From contig NZ_CP090953.1 of assembly GCF_021513175.1 (NCBI RefSeq), forward strand, positions 1,235,001 through 1,299,000: DNA of 64,000 bases, given 5' to 3'. Source of the DNA: Sphingomonas sp. S2-65 (GTDB taxonomy: Bacteria; Pseudomonadota; Alphaproteobacteria; Sphingomonadales; Sphingomonadaceae). This document shows, in pieces, positions 12,402 through 20,461 of the stretch. How positions within the stretch are numbered: the first letter of the stretch is position 1; every line of letters begins with the position of its first letter. A model generated the notes under the pieces. That model saw only the letters and a list, made by a program, of their open reading frames with translations, was not told where the DNA came from and made no database searches. The position numbers and the translations under genes are program-made.

Positions 12402-12983
12402 TTATTTGCTGGTCTTGGCTGGCGCAGTTGCCGCGACGGCCGCGTCGAATTCGGCCTGGGTCATGCTGACGAACAGGCCCTGGTCATTGGCGCCGATGCC
12501 GGCGATCGGCACGCTGACGGCGCTGCCCTTGGCGGTGGCGAGCACGACTTGGTCGCCATTCACTTGCTTCACCGTGGCGAGCACCGCGCCGGCACTGCCG
12601 TGCACCGGCGCACCGGGAACGATCTTGGCGCGGATCTGGCCCGCGGCTGCCGCGCTCGCCTGCGCGGCGGCGGCATCCAGTTCGGTCCTGGTCATGCCCA
12701 GGGTCGGACCCTTGGGGCTGGTGCCGAAGCTGGTGAGCGGAATGGTCGCGCGATTGGTGCCGGTGAACACCACCGCATTGCCACCGCTGATGGTCTCGAT
12801 CTTGCCGACCTCGGCGCCGGAACCGTCAAACACGGTGGCCCCGGCAGTGGGTGCGGTCTGCGCGGCAGACGTTGCCGCAGGAGCGGGCGTAGCCGCCGGG
12901 GCGGGCGCGGTCTGCGCATGCCCTGCGGCGGGCAGCAGGGCGGCGCCCAGCGCGGCAACCGCAATCGATGCGAACTTCGTCAT
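12402..12983 (-). CDS. Exported protein with two PRC-barrel-like repeats
   Basis: A 193-residue protein with a signal peptide (MTKFASIAVAALGAALLPAA then GHAQ) and an Ala/Pro/Thr-rich linker to about residue 48. The rest is an internal duplication: GATVFDGSGAEVGKIETI ... LGMTRTELDAAAAQ and GAPVHGSAGAVLATVKQV ... VSMTQAEFDAAVAA. Each copy looks like a small PRC-barrel-type unit of about 60 residues. It is expected in the periplasm; the role is unknown. ATG 12983 has AGGAG eight bases ahead. It has its own terminator and is not in an operon. Confidence 0.8.
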   Translation of the reverse strand: MTKFASIAVAALGAALLPAAGHAQTAPAPAATPAPAATSAAQTAPTAGATVFDGSGAEVGKIETISGGNAVVFTGTNRATIPLTSFGTSPKGPTLGMTRTELDAAAAQASAAAAGQIRAKIVPGAPVHGSAGAVLATVKQVNGDQVVLATAKGSAVSVPIAGIGANDQGLFVSMTQAEFDAAVAATAPAKTSK

Positions 12984-13070
12984 TCGAAATCTCCTGACTG
13001 TTGAACCCCCTATGTAGTCACGAACCCGCCATTTTGTTTCACATCGGAGACGACCGGAGCCAATGACGGG

Positions 13071-13676
13071 GTGGATCGCGCGACCCGCGCCCTGCGCCCG
13101 GAACCGAAGGCCACGCGTTGGGCAGCGATGCACGATCCCGCAACGCTCGTCGAAAGCCATGCCATTCACCCGACGCGAACCGACAGGTTCGTCGCCTGGC
13201 GTGATGCCTATGTCGATGCCATCGGCGCCGCGCCCGGGCACCGCGCGACCACGGAGATGGAGCAGCCGGGTGGGCTCAACCATCTGTTCTCGTGGTTCGA
13301 AACTGCCGCCGACCTCGATGCCTGGACCAAATCGGACAGCTACCGCCGCCTGTCGGAGGCGCGCGACGCCTTCACCGCGACGCTGGTCCAGCGCGGCACC
13401 GGAAGCGCCCTTCGGTTCGAAGTCCCGAGCGAGGCGACCGCACGCAAATGGAAGCGCTTCCTGGTCACCTGGTGCGCGGTGCTGCCGATCCTGCTCGCGC
13501 TGAACACCGCCGTGCGAACGCTTTTTCCAGGATTGCCGCCGCTGGTGCAGCTCTGCGTCACATCGCCGATCCTGACTGCGCTTCTCACCTGGGTCGTGCT
13601 GCCGCGCATCCAGCGCTGGTCGAGCTACTGGCTGTTGCAGGATCGCCACGGCAGGCTGAGCAAACACCCGGACTGA
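13071..13676 (+). CDS. Antibiotic-biosynthesis-monooxygenase (ABM) domain protein with two membrane segments
   Basis: About 200 residues. The N-terminal part (VESHAIHPTRTDRFVAWRDA and LNHLFSWFETAADLDAWTKS) fits the dimeric ferredoxin-like ABM fold; the C-terminal part has two hydrophobic helices (FLVTWCAVLPILLALNTAV and a second before VLPRIQRW), the arrangement of the COG3224 group of membrane-attached ABM proteins. The catalytic role of this group is undefined. The start is uncertain: GTG 13071 has GGAG 11 bases ahead, whereas ATG 13128 begins just before the conserved domain and would give 182 residues. Confidence 0.75.
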   Translation: MDRATRALRPEPKATRWAAMHDPATLVESHAIHPTRTDRFVAWRDAYVDAIGAAPGHRATTEMEQPGGLNHLFSWFETAADLDAWTKSDSYRRLSEARDAFTATLVQRGTGSALRFEVPSEATARKWKRFLVTWCAVLPILLALNTAVRTLFPGLPPLVQLCVTSPILTALLTWVVLPRIQRWSSYWLLQDRHGRLSKHPD

Positions 13677-13834
13677 ACCTCCGGTATCGTATGTTCATGC
13701 AGCGGAAAGCTTCGCGATGGAACAAAGGGTACGGATCGTGGTTCCCACGCGCGAGATAGAAGGCTAAGGGCCCGGTCAACCATAACCCCTGCCGGCCATT
13801 CATCTGAAGGCGGCTTGCGGAACGAGGAGAGTAC

Positions 13835-14245
13835 ATGCTGTTTACGCTTGCCGCACTGGCGCTTGTTGCACCGCCACCGCAGGCCGCGGACTCCGTGCTG
13901 GGCCGCTGGAAGGCCGAGACCCGCAACGGAATCATCGAGATCCAGCGTTGCGGACCGTCCATCTGCGGACGGCTGATCAGCTCGGATGCGCTGCGCACCA
14001 ATCCCAACCTGAAGGACGCCAACAACAAGGACGCGAACCTGCGCAATCGGCAGCTACGCGGACTGCAGATCCTCAGCGGCTTCCAGCAGAGCGGGAATGG
14101 CTGGACCAACGGCAAGATCTACAATGCGGAGGATGGCAAGACGTACACCGCGGATGTGACGCCGGCCGGGCCGAACGCGCTCAAGCTGCGCGGCTGCGTG
14201 TTCAAGCCGTTCTGCAAGACCCAGACCTGGACGCGCGTGCGCTGA
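13835..14245 (+). CDS. DUF2147 domain protein, secreted
   Basis: A 136-residue protein with a short signal peptide (MLFTLAALALVAPPPQAA) followed by the DUF2147 fold: VLGRWKAETRNGIIEIQRCG, a CG..ICGRL segment, and the GKTYTADVTPAGPNALKLRG hairpin ending in a Cys-containing FKPFCKTQTW. The family is periplasmic, of unknown function, common in sphingomonads. ATG 13835 has GAGGAG eight bases ahead. Upstream at 13719-13743 a GGAAC, 16-nt gap, GGTT pair resembles the alphaproteobacterial sigma-EcfG promoter (one mismatch in the -10), which would make it a general-stress gene; this is tentative. Confidence 0.85.
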   Translation: MLFTLAALALVAPPPQAADSVLGRWKAETRNGIIEIQRCGPSICGRLISSDALRTNPNLKDANNKDANLRNRQLRGLQILSGFQQSGNGWTNGKIYNAEDGKTYTADVTPAGPNALKLRGCVFKPFCKTQTWTRVR

Positions 14246-14293
14246 CAAGCGCCGCGTCCTTCGATTTAGTACAGTAGAGTAAAGGGGTTCCCC

Positions 14294-15598
14294 ATGTTCA
14301 ATCGTAAAACCGTGCTGGCGGCCACGTCGGCAACCATCGCCCTGTTCGGCTCCGCCGGCGTCGCCCACGCCCAGGCCTTCTACCTCCAGGAACAGTCGAC
14401 CCGCGCCGCCGGCCGCGCCTTTTCGGGCGAAGCTGCCGACACCGGCGCCGCGTCGCTGTGGTGGAACCCGGCCGCCATTGGCGGCGCGACCGAGGGTGAT
14501 GCCGTGGTCTCCGCCACGCTGATCCTGCCAAAGGGCGACGTGCGCAACAACGGCACGGTGATCCGCCGTCCCGGCCAGGCCTTCGCCCCGGTGGGCGGCG
14601 AACAGGATTCGCGCAACCCGATCAACAACGGCGTGCTGCCCGCCGGCGCGATCGCCGTGCCGCTCAACGACCGCGTCGCGGTAGGCCTCGCGGTGACCTC
14701 GCCGTTCAGCTTCACCACCGACTATGCCAGCGACAGCTGGGCGCGCTACAGCGCCGACCGTACCAAGCTGCTGACGATCGACATCCAGCCTTCGATCGCC
14801 TTCGCGGTCACCGACTGGCTCCGCGTCGGCGGCGCTGCGAACATCGAGTATACCGATGCCAGCCTCAGCAACGCGCTGCCCAACGTCTCGCCGCTGCAGC
14901 CCGACGGCCGCCAGGAACTCAACGGCAATGGCTGGGACTTCGGCTGGACCGCCGGCTTCCAGATGCACAACGAAGTCGCGACGATCGGCTTCAGCTACAA
15001 GTCGGCGATCAAGCACACGCTGAACGGCACGCTGGAGGTCAGCGGCCTGCTGGCGCCGATCCCCGCCGCGCAGAACATCTCGGTCGACGACGCCGAAGCC
15101 AGCTTCTACACCCCGGCCCAGGCGATCGTCGCCGGCCGTTTCCGCCTCGGCGACAAGCTGACGCTGAACGCGCAGGCAATCAACTATCAGTGGAGCAAGT
15201 TCGACGCGATCCGTCTGGGGGCGCCGATCAACCAGGCGATCCCGGAGAACTACAAGGACAGCTGGAGCCTGGCCGGCGGCTTCGACTATGCCGTCTCGCC
15301 GAGCTTCACGCTGCGCGCTGGCGTCCAGCACGCCACCACCCCGACCCGCGACGGCGAGCGTGACGCGCGCGTCCCGGATTCGGACCGCTGGAACTACGGC
15401 GTCGGCGCGTCGTACGAAGTGAACCAGCGCTTCGGGCTCGACCTGAGCGCCAACTATGTCGACTTCGAAGACGCCACGATCGACCGTCCGACGGCTACGG
15501 GCCTCAACACGCCGTTGGCCACGGTCGTTCGCACCAGCGGCACGGTCGAGAATGCCCGCGCGATCGTTCTGTCGGCAGGCGGCCACGTCCGCTTCTGA
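14294..15598 (+). CDS. OmpP1/FadL-family outer membrane transporter
   Basis: A 434-residue outer-membrane beta-barrel for hydrophobic compounds such as long-chain fatty acids. It has a signal peptide ending VAHA-QAF, then the FadL N-terminal hatch region (FYLQEQSTRAAGRAFSGEAA, with ASLWWNPAAIGG), repeated amphipathic strands, FGWTAGFQM and a C-terminal aromatic strand ending HVRF, the outer-membrane insertion signal. Length matches the family. ATG 14294 is preceded by AAAGGGG. It is monocistronic with a strong terminator at 15614-15656. The transported compound is not known. Confidence 0.93.
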   Translation: MFNRKTVLAATSATIALFGSAGVAHAQAFYLQEQSTRAAGRAFSGEAADTGAASLWWNPAAIGGATEGDAVVSATLILPKGDVRNNGTVIRRPGQAFAPVGGEQDSRNPINNGVLPAGAIAVPLNDRVAVGLAVTSPFSFTTDYASDSWARYSADRTKLLTIDIQPSIAFAVTDWLRVGGAANIEYTDASLSNALPNVSPLQPDGRQELNGNGWDFGWTAGFQMHNEVATIGFSYKSAIKHTLNGTLEVSGLLAPIPAAQNISVDDAEASFYTPAQAIVAGRFRLGDKLTLNAQAINYQWSKFDAIRLGAPINQAIPENYKDSWSLAGGFDYAVSPSFTLRAGVQHATTPTRDGERDARVPDSDRWNYGVGASYEVNQRFGLDLSANYVDFEDATIDRPTATGLNTPLATVVRTSGTVENARAIVLSAGGHVRF

Positions 15599-15613
15599 TC
15601 GCGCATAGCGGTT

Positions 15614-15656
15614 GAAAAAAGGGGCGGGCCGCGCAAGCGGCTCGCCCTTTTTCTTT
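15614..15656 (+). terminator. Rho-independent terminator of the FadL-type gene
   Basis: An A-run, a GC stem of 11 pairs (one G-T wobble) closed by a GCAA loop, and then CCCTTTTTCTTT. It begins 16 bases after the TGA at 15598. The flanking A and T runs make it potentially bidirectional. Confidence 0.85.
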
Positions 15657-15692
15657 GCATCTCCGGCGACGACGTAGCCCTGGAACATACCC

Positions 15693-15772
15693 GTCATCCC
15701 GGCCTTGAGCCGGGATCCCGCTTCTTCTGCCGACGGTTAGGCAGCGGGACCCCGGCTCCAGGCCGGGATGAC
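15693..15772. repeat. REP-like palindromic intergenic element
   Basis: An imperfect 80-bp inverted repeat: arms beginning GTCATCCCGGCCTTGAGCCG at 15693 and ending in its near-complement at 15772, each arm itself able to form a hairpin (CCCGGC..GCCGGG). A half copy of the same sequence occurs at 55967-56000. Such elements are scattered between genes in sphingomonads and other alphaproteobacteria. It lies between the FadL terminator and the convergent phosphodiesterase. Confidence 0.75.
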
Positions 15773-15811
15773 AAAGGAAACGGCAATCCCGCCCGGCGGC
15801 GAGGCCACGGC

Positions 15812-16804
15812 TCAAAACCGCAAGCGCTGGCCCTGCTCGGGGATCACGAAGCGCACGCCCAGGTCGTTGCCGGCCTGCAATTCGGACAGGATCTGCCGCT
15901 GCGGCTGCGTATCGCCTAGCGCGTATTTGATATGCGCGACGACGATCGGCATGCCGCGCAGGCTGCCCTTCCCCGTCAGCGCCTCAAGCGTGCGGAGCTC
16001 GGCCAACAGGTGCCGCGGCGTCAGATGCCCGAACAGCTTGTCGTCGGGCCGGTCGTTGGCGAACGACACTTCGATCACGATCGCCTTGAGCCGCTTGGCG
16101 CGCACGCGCTCGGCCACTGCCGCCCAGACGCGCGCGAGCTTGTCGCCATGCTCGACCGCATCGGCGCCGGTGTCGCCAAAGCACAGCATCGCGTCCGCGC
16201 CGTGCTCGATCAGGAACGCGGTCGACTCCATCCCGCCATGCGCCAGCGGAAACGGCGTCACGGTCATCGCCGTGCCCGCCAGCGGCGTCGGCATACCCGG
16301 CTTCAGATCCTCGACATGATATTTGCCCAGCCGCGGCTCGGCGCCGCGATCGGTGAAGTTGCTCCACGGACCCGGCCGGAAATAGCTGCGGGCGATCTCG
16401 GCGTTGACCGAAGCCAGCGCATAGATCGGCTTGGGACTGTCGTCGGGCGAGGCGATGATCAGCCCTGACAAATGGTCCAGATGCGGGTGGCTGATCAGAT
16501 ACCCCTTGATGTCGTGCTTGAGGACATAACCGACGCGGCTGAGCCCCTCCCCCGCCGGCACCCGCACATCCTCGAACGCGCCCTTCGCCTCGGCGACGCG
16601 CAGCCCCTGCACCAGCGTGCCCGCATCGCAGGTCACGCCGCGCGCATCCCCCTGCGGACGCACCAAATAGCTGCTGAGATTGCCGTCCTCGATCCCGCCG
16701 CGCGCGCCGAGCACGACCACATCGAACCCTGGCGTTGCCGCCATCGGGGCCGGCACCGGCGCCGCCGCCGTCGCCAGCAGCCCCGCCAATGCCAGCGCGC
16801 GCAT
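15812..16804 (-). CDS. Class II 3',5'-cyclic-nucleotide phosphodiesterase, exported
   Basis: A 330-residue metallo-beta-lactamase-fold enzyme expected to hydrolyse cAMP or cGMP. HPHLDHLSGLIIASP (residues 106-120) fits the full class II PDE signature HxHLDH-x-x-[GS] followed by two aliphatics and S-[AP]; further ligands are in FPLAHGG, FGDTGAD and the C-terminal VAHIKYAL. A signal peptide ([20 protein letters not shown]) suggests a periplasmic location, as for known bacterial members such as CpdP. Its ATG shares one base with the lepA stop (TAATG), so it is coupled to lepA. Whether it acts on internal or external cAMP is not clear. Confidence 0.85.
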   Translation of the reverse strand: MRALALAGLLATAAAPVPAPMAATPGFDVVVLGARGGIEDGNLSSYLVRPQGDARGVTCDAGTLVQGLRVAEAKGAFEDVRVPAGEGLSRVGYVLKHDIKGYLISHPHLDHLSGLIIASPDDSPKPIYALASVNAEIARSYFRPGPWSNFTDRGAEPRLGKYHVEDLKPGMPTPLAGTAMTVTPFPLAHGGMESTAFLIEHGADAMLCFGDTGADAVEHGDKLARVWAAVAERVRAKRLKAIVIEVSFANDRPDDKLFGHLTPRHLLAELRTLEALTGKGSLRGMPIVVAHIKYALGDTQPQRQILSELQAGNDLGVRFVIPEQGQRLRF

Positions 16805-18612
16805 TATTCCTCGCCCATCCGCAGCGCGGCGATAAAGGCTTCCTGCGGGATCTGCACCGAGCCGTACTCGCGCATCCGCTTCTTGCCTTCCTTCTGCTTT
16901 TCCAGAAGCTTGCGCTTGCGGCTGATGTCGCCGCCATAGCATTTCGCAGTCACGTCCTTGCGCAGCGCCGCGATGGTTTCACGGGCGATCACCTTGCCGC
17001 CGATCGCCGCCTGGATCGGGATCTTGAACAGGTGGCGCGGGATCAGGTCCTTCAGCCGCTCGCACATGCCCCGGCCGCGCGTCTCCGCGGTGGAAGCGTG
17101 GACGATCATCGACAGCGCGTCGACCGGCTCGTTGTTCACCAGGATGCTCATCTTGACCAGGTCGCCTTCGCGGTGACCGATCTGCTCATAATCGAAGCTG
17201 GCATAGCCGCGGCTGATGCTCTTCAGCCGGTCGTAAAAGTCGAACACCACTTCGTTGAGCGGCAGCTCATAGGTGAGCTGCGCGCGCCCGCCGACATAGG
17301 TCAGGTCGCGCTGGATGCCGCGGCGATCCTGGCACAGCTTGAGGATCGAGCCGAGATATTCGTCGGGGACATAGATCACCGCCTTGATCCACGGCTCCTC
17401 GATCATCTCGATCCGGTTGGGATCGGGCATGTCGGCCGGATTGTGCAGCTCGATCTCGCGCGCCGACGCTTCGCCCGCCGCCTTGGTCAGCTTCAGCTTG
17501 TAGACCACCGACGGGGCGGTGGTGATCAGGTCGAGGTCATATTCGCGCGTCAGCCGCTCCTGGATGATCTCCAGGTGGAGCAGTCCCAGGAACCCGCAGC
17601 GGAAGCCGAAGCCGAGCGCTGCCGAGGTTTCCATTTCGAACGAGAACGACGCATCGTTGAGCCGCAGCTTCGAGATCGACTCGCGCAGCTTCTCGAAATC
17701 GGCGGCATCGACCGGGAACAGCCCGCAGAACACCACCGGCTGGACTTCCTTGAAGCCCTCCAGCGCCTGTGACGTCGGGCGCTTGGCGTCGGTCAGCGTG
17801 TCGCCGACGCGCGCCTGCGCCACTTCCTTGATCTGCGCGGTGATGAAGCCGATCTCGCCGGGGCCCAGGTCGGGCAGCTGCTCGATCTTGGGGCGGAACG
17901 CGCCGACCCGGTCGATCAGGTGCGTCGTGCCCGCCGCCATGAACTTGATCTGCTGGCCCTTCTTGATCGACCCGTCGATCACGCGGACCAGGATCACGAC
18001 GCCCAGATACGGGTCGTACCAGCTGTCGACCAGCATCGCCTTGAGCGGCGCTTCGGGATCGCCCTTGGGTGCCGGGATGCGCTCGACGATCGCGTCCAGT
18101 ATCTCCTCGATGCCGATGCCCGACTTGGCGCTGGCGAGCACTGCGTTCGACGCGTCGATGCCGATGATCTCCTCGATCTCGTGGCGCACCTTTTCGGGTT
18201 CGGCCGAGGGAAGATCGATCTTGTTGATCACCGGGATGATCTCGTGATCATGCTCGATCGACTGATAGACATTGGCCAGCGTCTGGGCTTCCACGCCCTG
18301 CGCCGCGTCCACCACCAGCAGCGCGCCCTCGCATGCCGCCAGGCTGCGCGAGACTTCGTAGGCGAAGTCGACATGGCCCGGTGTGTCCATCAGGTTGAGG
18401 ACATGGCCCTTCCACTCCAGGCGCACGGTCTGCGCCTTGATGGTGATGCCGCGCTCTTTCTCGATGTCCATGTTGTCGAGCACCTGCGCGCTCATCTCGC
18501 GCTCGGTCAGGCCGCCGGTGCGCTGGATCAGCCGGTCGGCAAGCGTCGACTTGCCATGGTCGATATGCGCGATGATCGAGAAGTTGCGGATCTTGGAGAG
18601 TTCGGTGGCCAT
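16804..18612 (-). CDS. lepA: Elongation factor 4 (back-translocating GTPase)
   Basis: A 602-residue ribosome-bound GTPase that remobilises stalled ribosomes. G1 is AHIDHGKST (residues 15-23), G2 [14 protein letters not shown]3 DTPGHVDF and G4 NKIDLPSA; the C-terminal LepA-specific domain ends with [20 protein letters not shown] and [18 protein letters not shown]. Length and motifs are those of a full enzyme. The stop overlaps the start of the phosphodiesterase gene. A 237-nt gap with tandem hairpins separates it from the divergent DUF72 gene. Confidence 0.98.
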   Translation of the reverse strand: MATELSKIRNFSIIAHIDHGKSTLADRLIQRTGGLTEREMSAQVLDNMDIEKERGITIKAQTVRLEWKGHVLNLMDTPGHVDFAYEVSRSLAACEGALLVVDAAQGVEAQTLANVYQSIEHDHEIIPVINKIDLPSAEPEKVRHEIEEIIGIDASNAVLASAKSGIGIEEILDAIVERIPAPKGDPEAPLKAMLVDSWYDPYLGVVILVRVIDGSIKKGQQIKFMAAGTTHLIDRVGAFRPKIEQLPDLGPGEIGFITAQIKEVAQARVGDTLTDAKRPTSQALEGFKEVQPVVFCGLFPVDAADFEKLRESISKLRLNDASFSFEMETSAALGFGFRCGFLGLLHLEIIQERLTREYDLDLITTAPSVVYKLKLTKAAGEASAREIELHNPADMPDPNRIEMIEEPWIKAVIYVPDEYLGSILKLCQDRRGIQRDLTYVGGRAQLTYELPLNEVVFDFYDRLKSISRGYASFDYEQIGHREGDLVKMSILVNNEPVDALSMIVHASTAETRGRGMCERLKDLIPRHLFKIPIQAAIGGKVIARETIAALRKDVTAKCYGGDISRKRKLLEKQKEGKKRMREYGSVQIPQEAFIAALRMGEE

Positions 18613-18732
18613 GATCGCCGCGCGTTAGCAGGGCGGAGCGCCCGTGCGAAGAGGCTGTTGGATTTACGCAGAAACCCGGACCGTCGATTTCCCGAGCATC
18701 GCTTCGGGCGTCAACGAGATAGTCGAGTTCCA

Positions 18733-18802
18733 GAACGCCGCCCTCCCCCCTCTTGCGGCGTTCCAGGGCCGGCTCCCTCTCCTCCCTCTGCGGAGCCGGC
18801 CC
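18733..18802. repeat. Two tandem hairpins in the lepA / DUF72 divergent region
   Basis: GAACGCCGC (18733-18741) pairs with GCGGCGTTC (18755-18763), and immediately after it GGGCCGGCTCC (18766-18776) pairs with GGAGCCGGCCC (18792-18802). Both arms are perfect. No T run follows on either strand, so they are not ordinary terminators. They lie in the 5' region of the DUF72 gene (start 18850) and upstream of lepA. Confidence 0.7.
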
Positions 18803-18849
18803 GACCTCGCGCGCGGGAACCCGACCAAGCCCCGGTGGATTGCGCAGCC

Positions 18850-19578
18850 ATGGCCTCGAACCTCCGCATCGGCACGGCCGGCTGGGCGCTCCCCACCGCG
18901 GTACGCGACCGCTTCCCCGAAGAGGTGAGCAACCTCGCCCGCTATGCCGCGCGGTTCAACGCTGCGGAGATCAACAGCAGCTTCCACCGCCCGCACCGGC
19001 CCGGCACCTATGCGCGCTGGGCAGACACCGTCGGCGCCGATTTCCGCTTCTCGGTAAAGCTGCCCAAAACGATCAGCCATGAGGCGAAGCTTCAGGATTG
19101 CGGCGCATTGCTGGCGACCTTCTTGGACCAGGCGCACGCGCTCGGCACCAGGCTGGGTCCGGTCCTGCTCCAGCTGCCGCCAAAGCTCGCCTTCGACGAT
19201 GCGGTGGCGGCGCGCTTCCTGCGGGAGTTCCGCGCCGCGTCGGACGCGCAGCTCGTCTGCGAGCCGCGCCATGCCAGCTGGTTCGAAGCCGAGGCCGACG
19301 CATTGCTCGTCGAACACCAGGTCGCGCGAGTCGCCGCCGATCCGGCCAAGGTGCCCGAAGCCGCGCGGCCCGGGGGTTGGCCGGGGCTCGCTTATTTCCG
19401 CCTGCACGGCAGCCCGCGCATCTATTGGTCGAGCTACGAACCCGACGCGCTGGCGCGCTGGAGCGAAGCAGCCGACGCCGCCACGGCCGGCGAGTGCTGG
19501 GTCATCTTCGACAACACCGCCAGCGGCGCCGCGACCGGGAACGCGCTCTCCCTTCTGGAGGAGGGTTCGCCCGCGTGA
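18850..19578 (+). CDS. DUF72 domain protein
   Basis: A 242-residue TIM-barrel-like protein of the DUF72/YecE family. Signature segments are RIGTAGWALP at the start, FNAAEINSSFHRPHRPGTYARWA, FSVKLPKTISHEAKL, GPVLLQLPPKLAFD, LVCEPRHASWF and AYFRLHGSPRIYWSSYE. The family is widespread and its reaction is unknown. ATG 18850 begins exactly at the family start; a much longer upstream in-frame extension runs antisense to lepA and is rejected. tRNA-Pro follows 74 nt downstream. Confidence 0.88.
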   Translation: MASNLRIGTAGWALPTAVRDRFPEEVSNLARYAARFNAAEINSSFHRPHRPGTYARWADTVGADFRFSVKLPKTISHEAKLQDCGALLATFLDQAHALGTRLGPVLLQLPPKLAFDDAVAARFLREFRAASDAQLVCEPRHASWFEAEADALLVEHQVARVAADPAKVPEAARPGGWPGLAYFRLHGSPRIYWSSYEPDALARWSEAADAATAGECWVIFDNTASGAATGNALSLLEEGSPA

Positions 19579-19652
19579 CCCCGCACACGGCGGCGTCGTT
19601 TTTGCTTGATCGCCGACAAGCCCCCCGCTAGGGGCACCACCCTGCAATGTGT

Positions 19653-19729
19653 CGGGGCGTGGCGCAGTCTGGTAGCGCACTGGTCTCGGGGTCCAGGGGT
19701 CGTAGGTTCGAATCCTATCGCCCCGACCA
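19653..19729 (+). tRNA. tRNA-Pro (anticodon CGG)
   Basis: A 77-nt cloverleaf including encoded CCA. Acceptor CGGGGCG pairs with CGCCCCG, the D arm is GCGC..GCGC, the anticodon loop CTCGGGG puts CGG at positions 34-36, and the T arm holds GTTCGAATC. The 31-39 pair of the anticodon stem is T-T, the only visible mismatch. It reads CCG codons, abundant in this GC-rich genome. Confidence 0.95.
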
Positions 19730-19817
19730 TTGCAGCGACCTTCCTGGCTGAGTGCGGGAAGCATGTCCCCGACCTCTTGAAATCTTCTGCTGTGCCGGCC
19801 CTCGCGGATCCCGCGCG

Positions 19818-20099
19818 TCAGCCGCCCAAGCCGCGAAGTTGCCGGATCAGGTCCTCGGCCAGGCTGTGCAGCGCTGCCGACGGTGCGGCCGCGTCGACGC
19901 TCTCTTCAAGCTCCCGTGCCAGATCGGTAAGCTCCGGAAATCCGAACATACCCGCACGTCCCGCCACTCGGTGGCTGATATCGCGTACCTGCGTCCACGC
20001 CCGCCCCGCGGCATGTCGTTCGAGTTCTGCTGCGTCGCCCTCTGCTTCGCCGATGAAGCGTTGCCGCAAGGCCTGCATCCGTTGCTGGAAGTCGCTCAA
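19818..20099 (-). CDS. Histidine phosphotransfer (Hpt) domain protein
   Basis: A 93-residue four-helix Hpt protein, the shuttle that passes phosphate between receiver domains. The phospho-accepting motif is ISHRVAGRAGMFGF (H-x3-G-x2-G-x2-G type). The proposed start is TTG 20099, overlapping the response-regulator stop as TTGA; an ATG at 20078 is an alternative that would trim seven residues. It is the last gene of an overlapping three-gene unit with the hybrid kinase and receiver protein, so it should relay phosphate from that kinase to a separate regulator. Confidence 0.85.
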   Translation of the reverse strand: MSDFQQRMQALRQRFIGEAEGDAAELERHAAGRAWTQVRDISHRVAGRAGMFGFPELTDLARELEESVDAAAPSAALHSLAEDLIRQLRGLGG

Positions 20100-20461
20100 T
20101 CGATGAGTTCCCGAACCTTGATCGCCAGCGTCATCGGATCGAAGGGTTTGGCCAGCACGCCACGGGCGCCCAGCGCTTCGAACCCGCGCACTTCCGAAGC
20201 CTGGGTCCGGGCGGTGATGAACACTACCGGGATTGCTGCAGTCTGCGGCGCCGCTCGAAGATGTGCGAACACCGTGGGTCCGTCCATCTCCGGCATCATC
20301 ACATCGAGCAACACCAGATCCGGTTGCCATGCCGATGCCTGCGCGATCGCCTCCGGTCCCGTCGCGCAGGTCCGAACCTCGAACTCCGGATCCAGCTCTA
20401 GCGACATCTCCGCGACTTCGCGGATATCGGCTTCATCGTCTACATAGAGGATCCGTGTCAT
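20096..20461 (-). CDS. Single-domain response regulator (receiver)
   Basis: A 121-residue CheY-like receiver with no output domain. Acidic residues are in YVDDEADI, the phospho-acceptor is D53 (LLDVMMPEMDG), the conserved Thr lies in FITART and the Lys in LAKPFDP. ATG 20461 overlaps the upstream hybrid kinase stop as ATGA, and its own stop overlaps the Hpt start. Without an effector domain it probably acts as a phosphate relay or sink, or through protein contact. Confidence 0.92.
   Translation of the reverse strand: MTRILYVDDEADIREVAEMSLELDPEFEVRTCATGPEAIAQASAWQPDLVLLDVMMPEMDGPTVFAHLRAAPQTAAIPVVFITARTQASEVRGFEALGARGVLAKPFDPMTLAIKVRELID

Noticed and set aside
9906..13004. 1032-codon plus-strand open frame
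   Set aside because: It runs antisense through the aminotransferase fusion and two other features, has no recognisable domain, and shows biased Arg/Ala/His content.
13719..13743. GGAAC-16-GGTT sequence as a sigma-EcfG promoter for the DUF2147 gene
   Set aside because: Only three of four -10 bases match and such short motifs occur by chance; it is mentioned in the gene entry but not called as a feature.
14054..15697. 547-codon minus-strand open frame antisense to the FadL-type gene
   Set aside because: It is a composition artefact; the opposite strand carries a clear outer-membrane protein.
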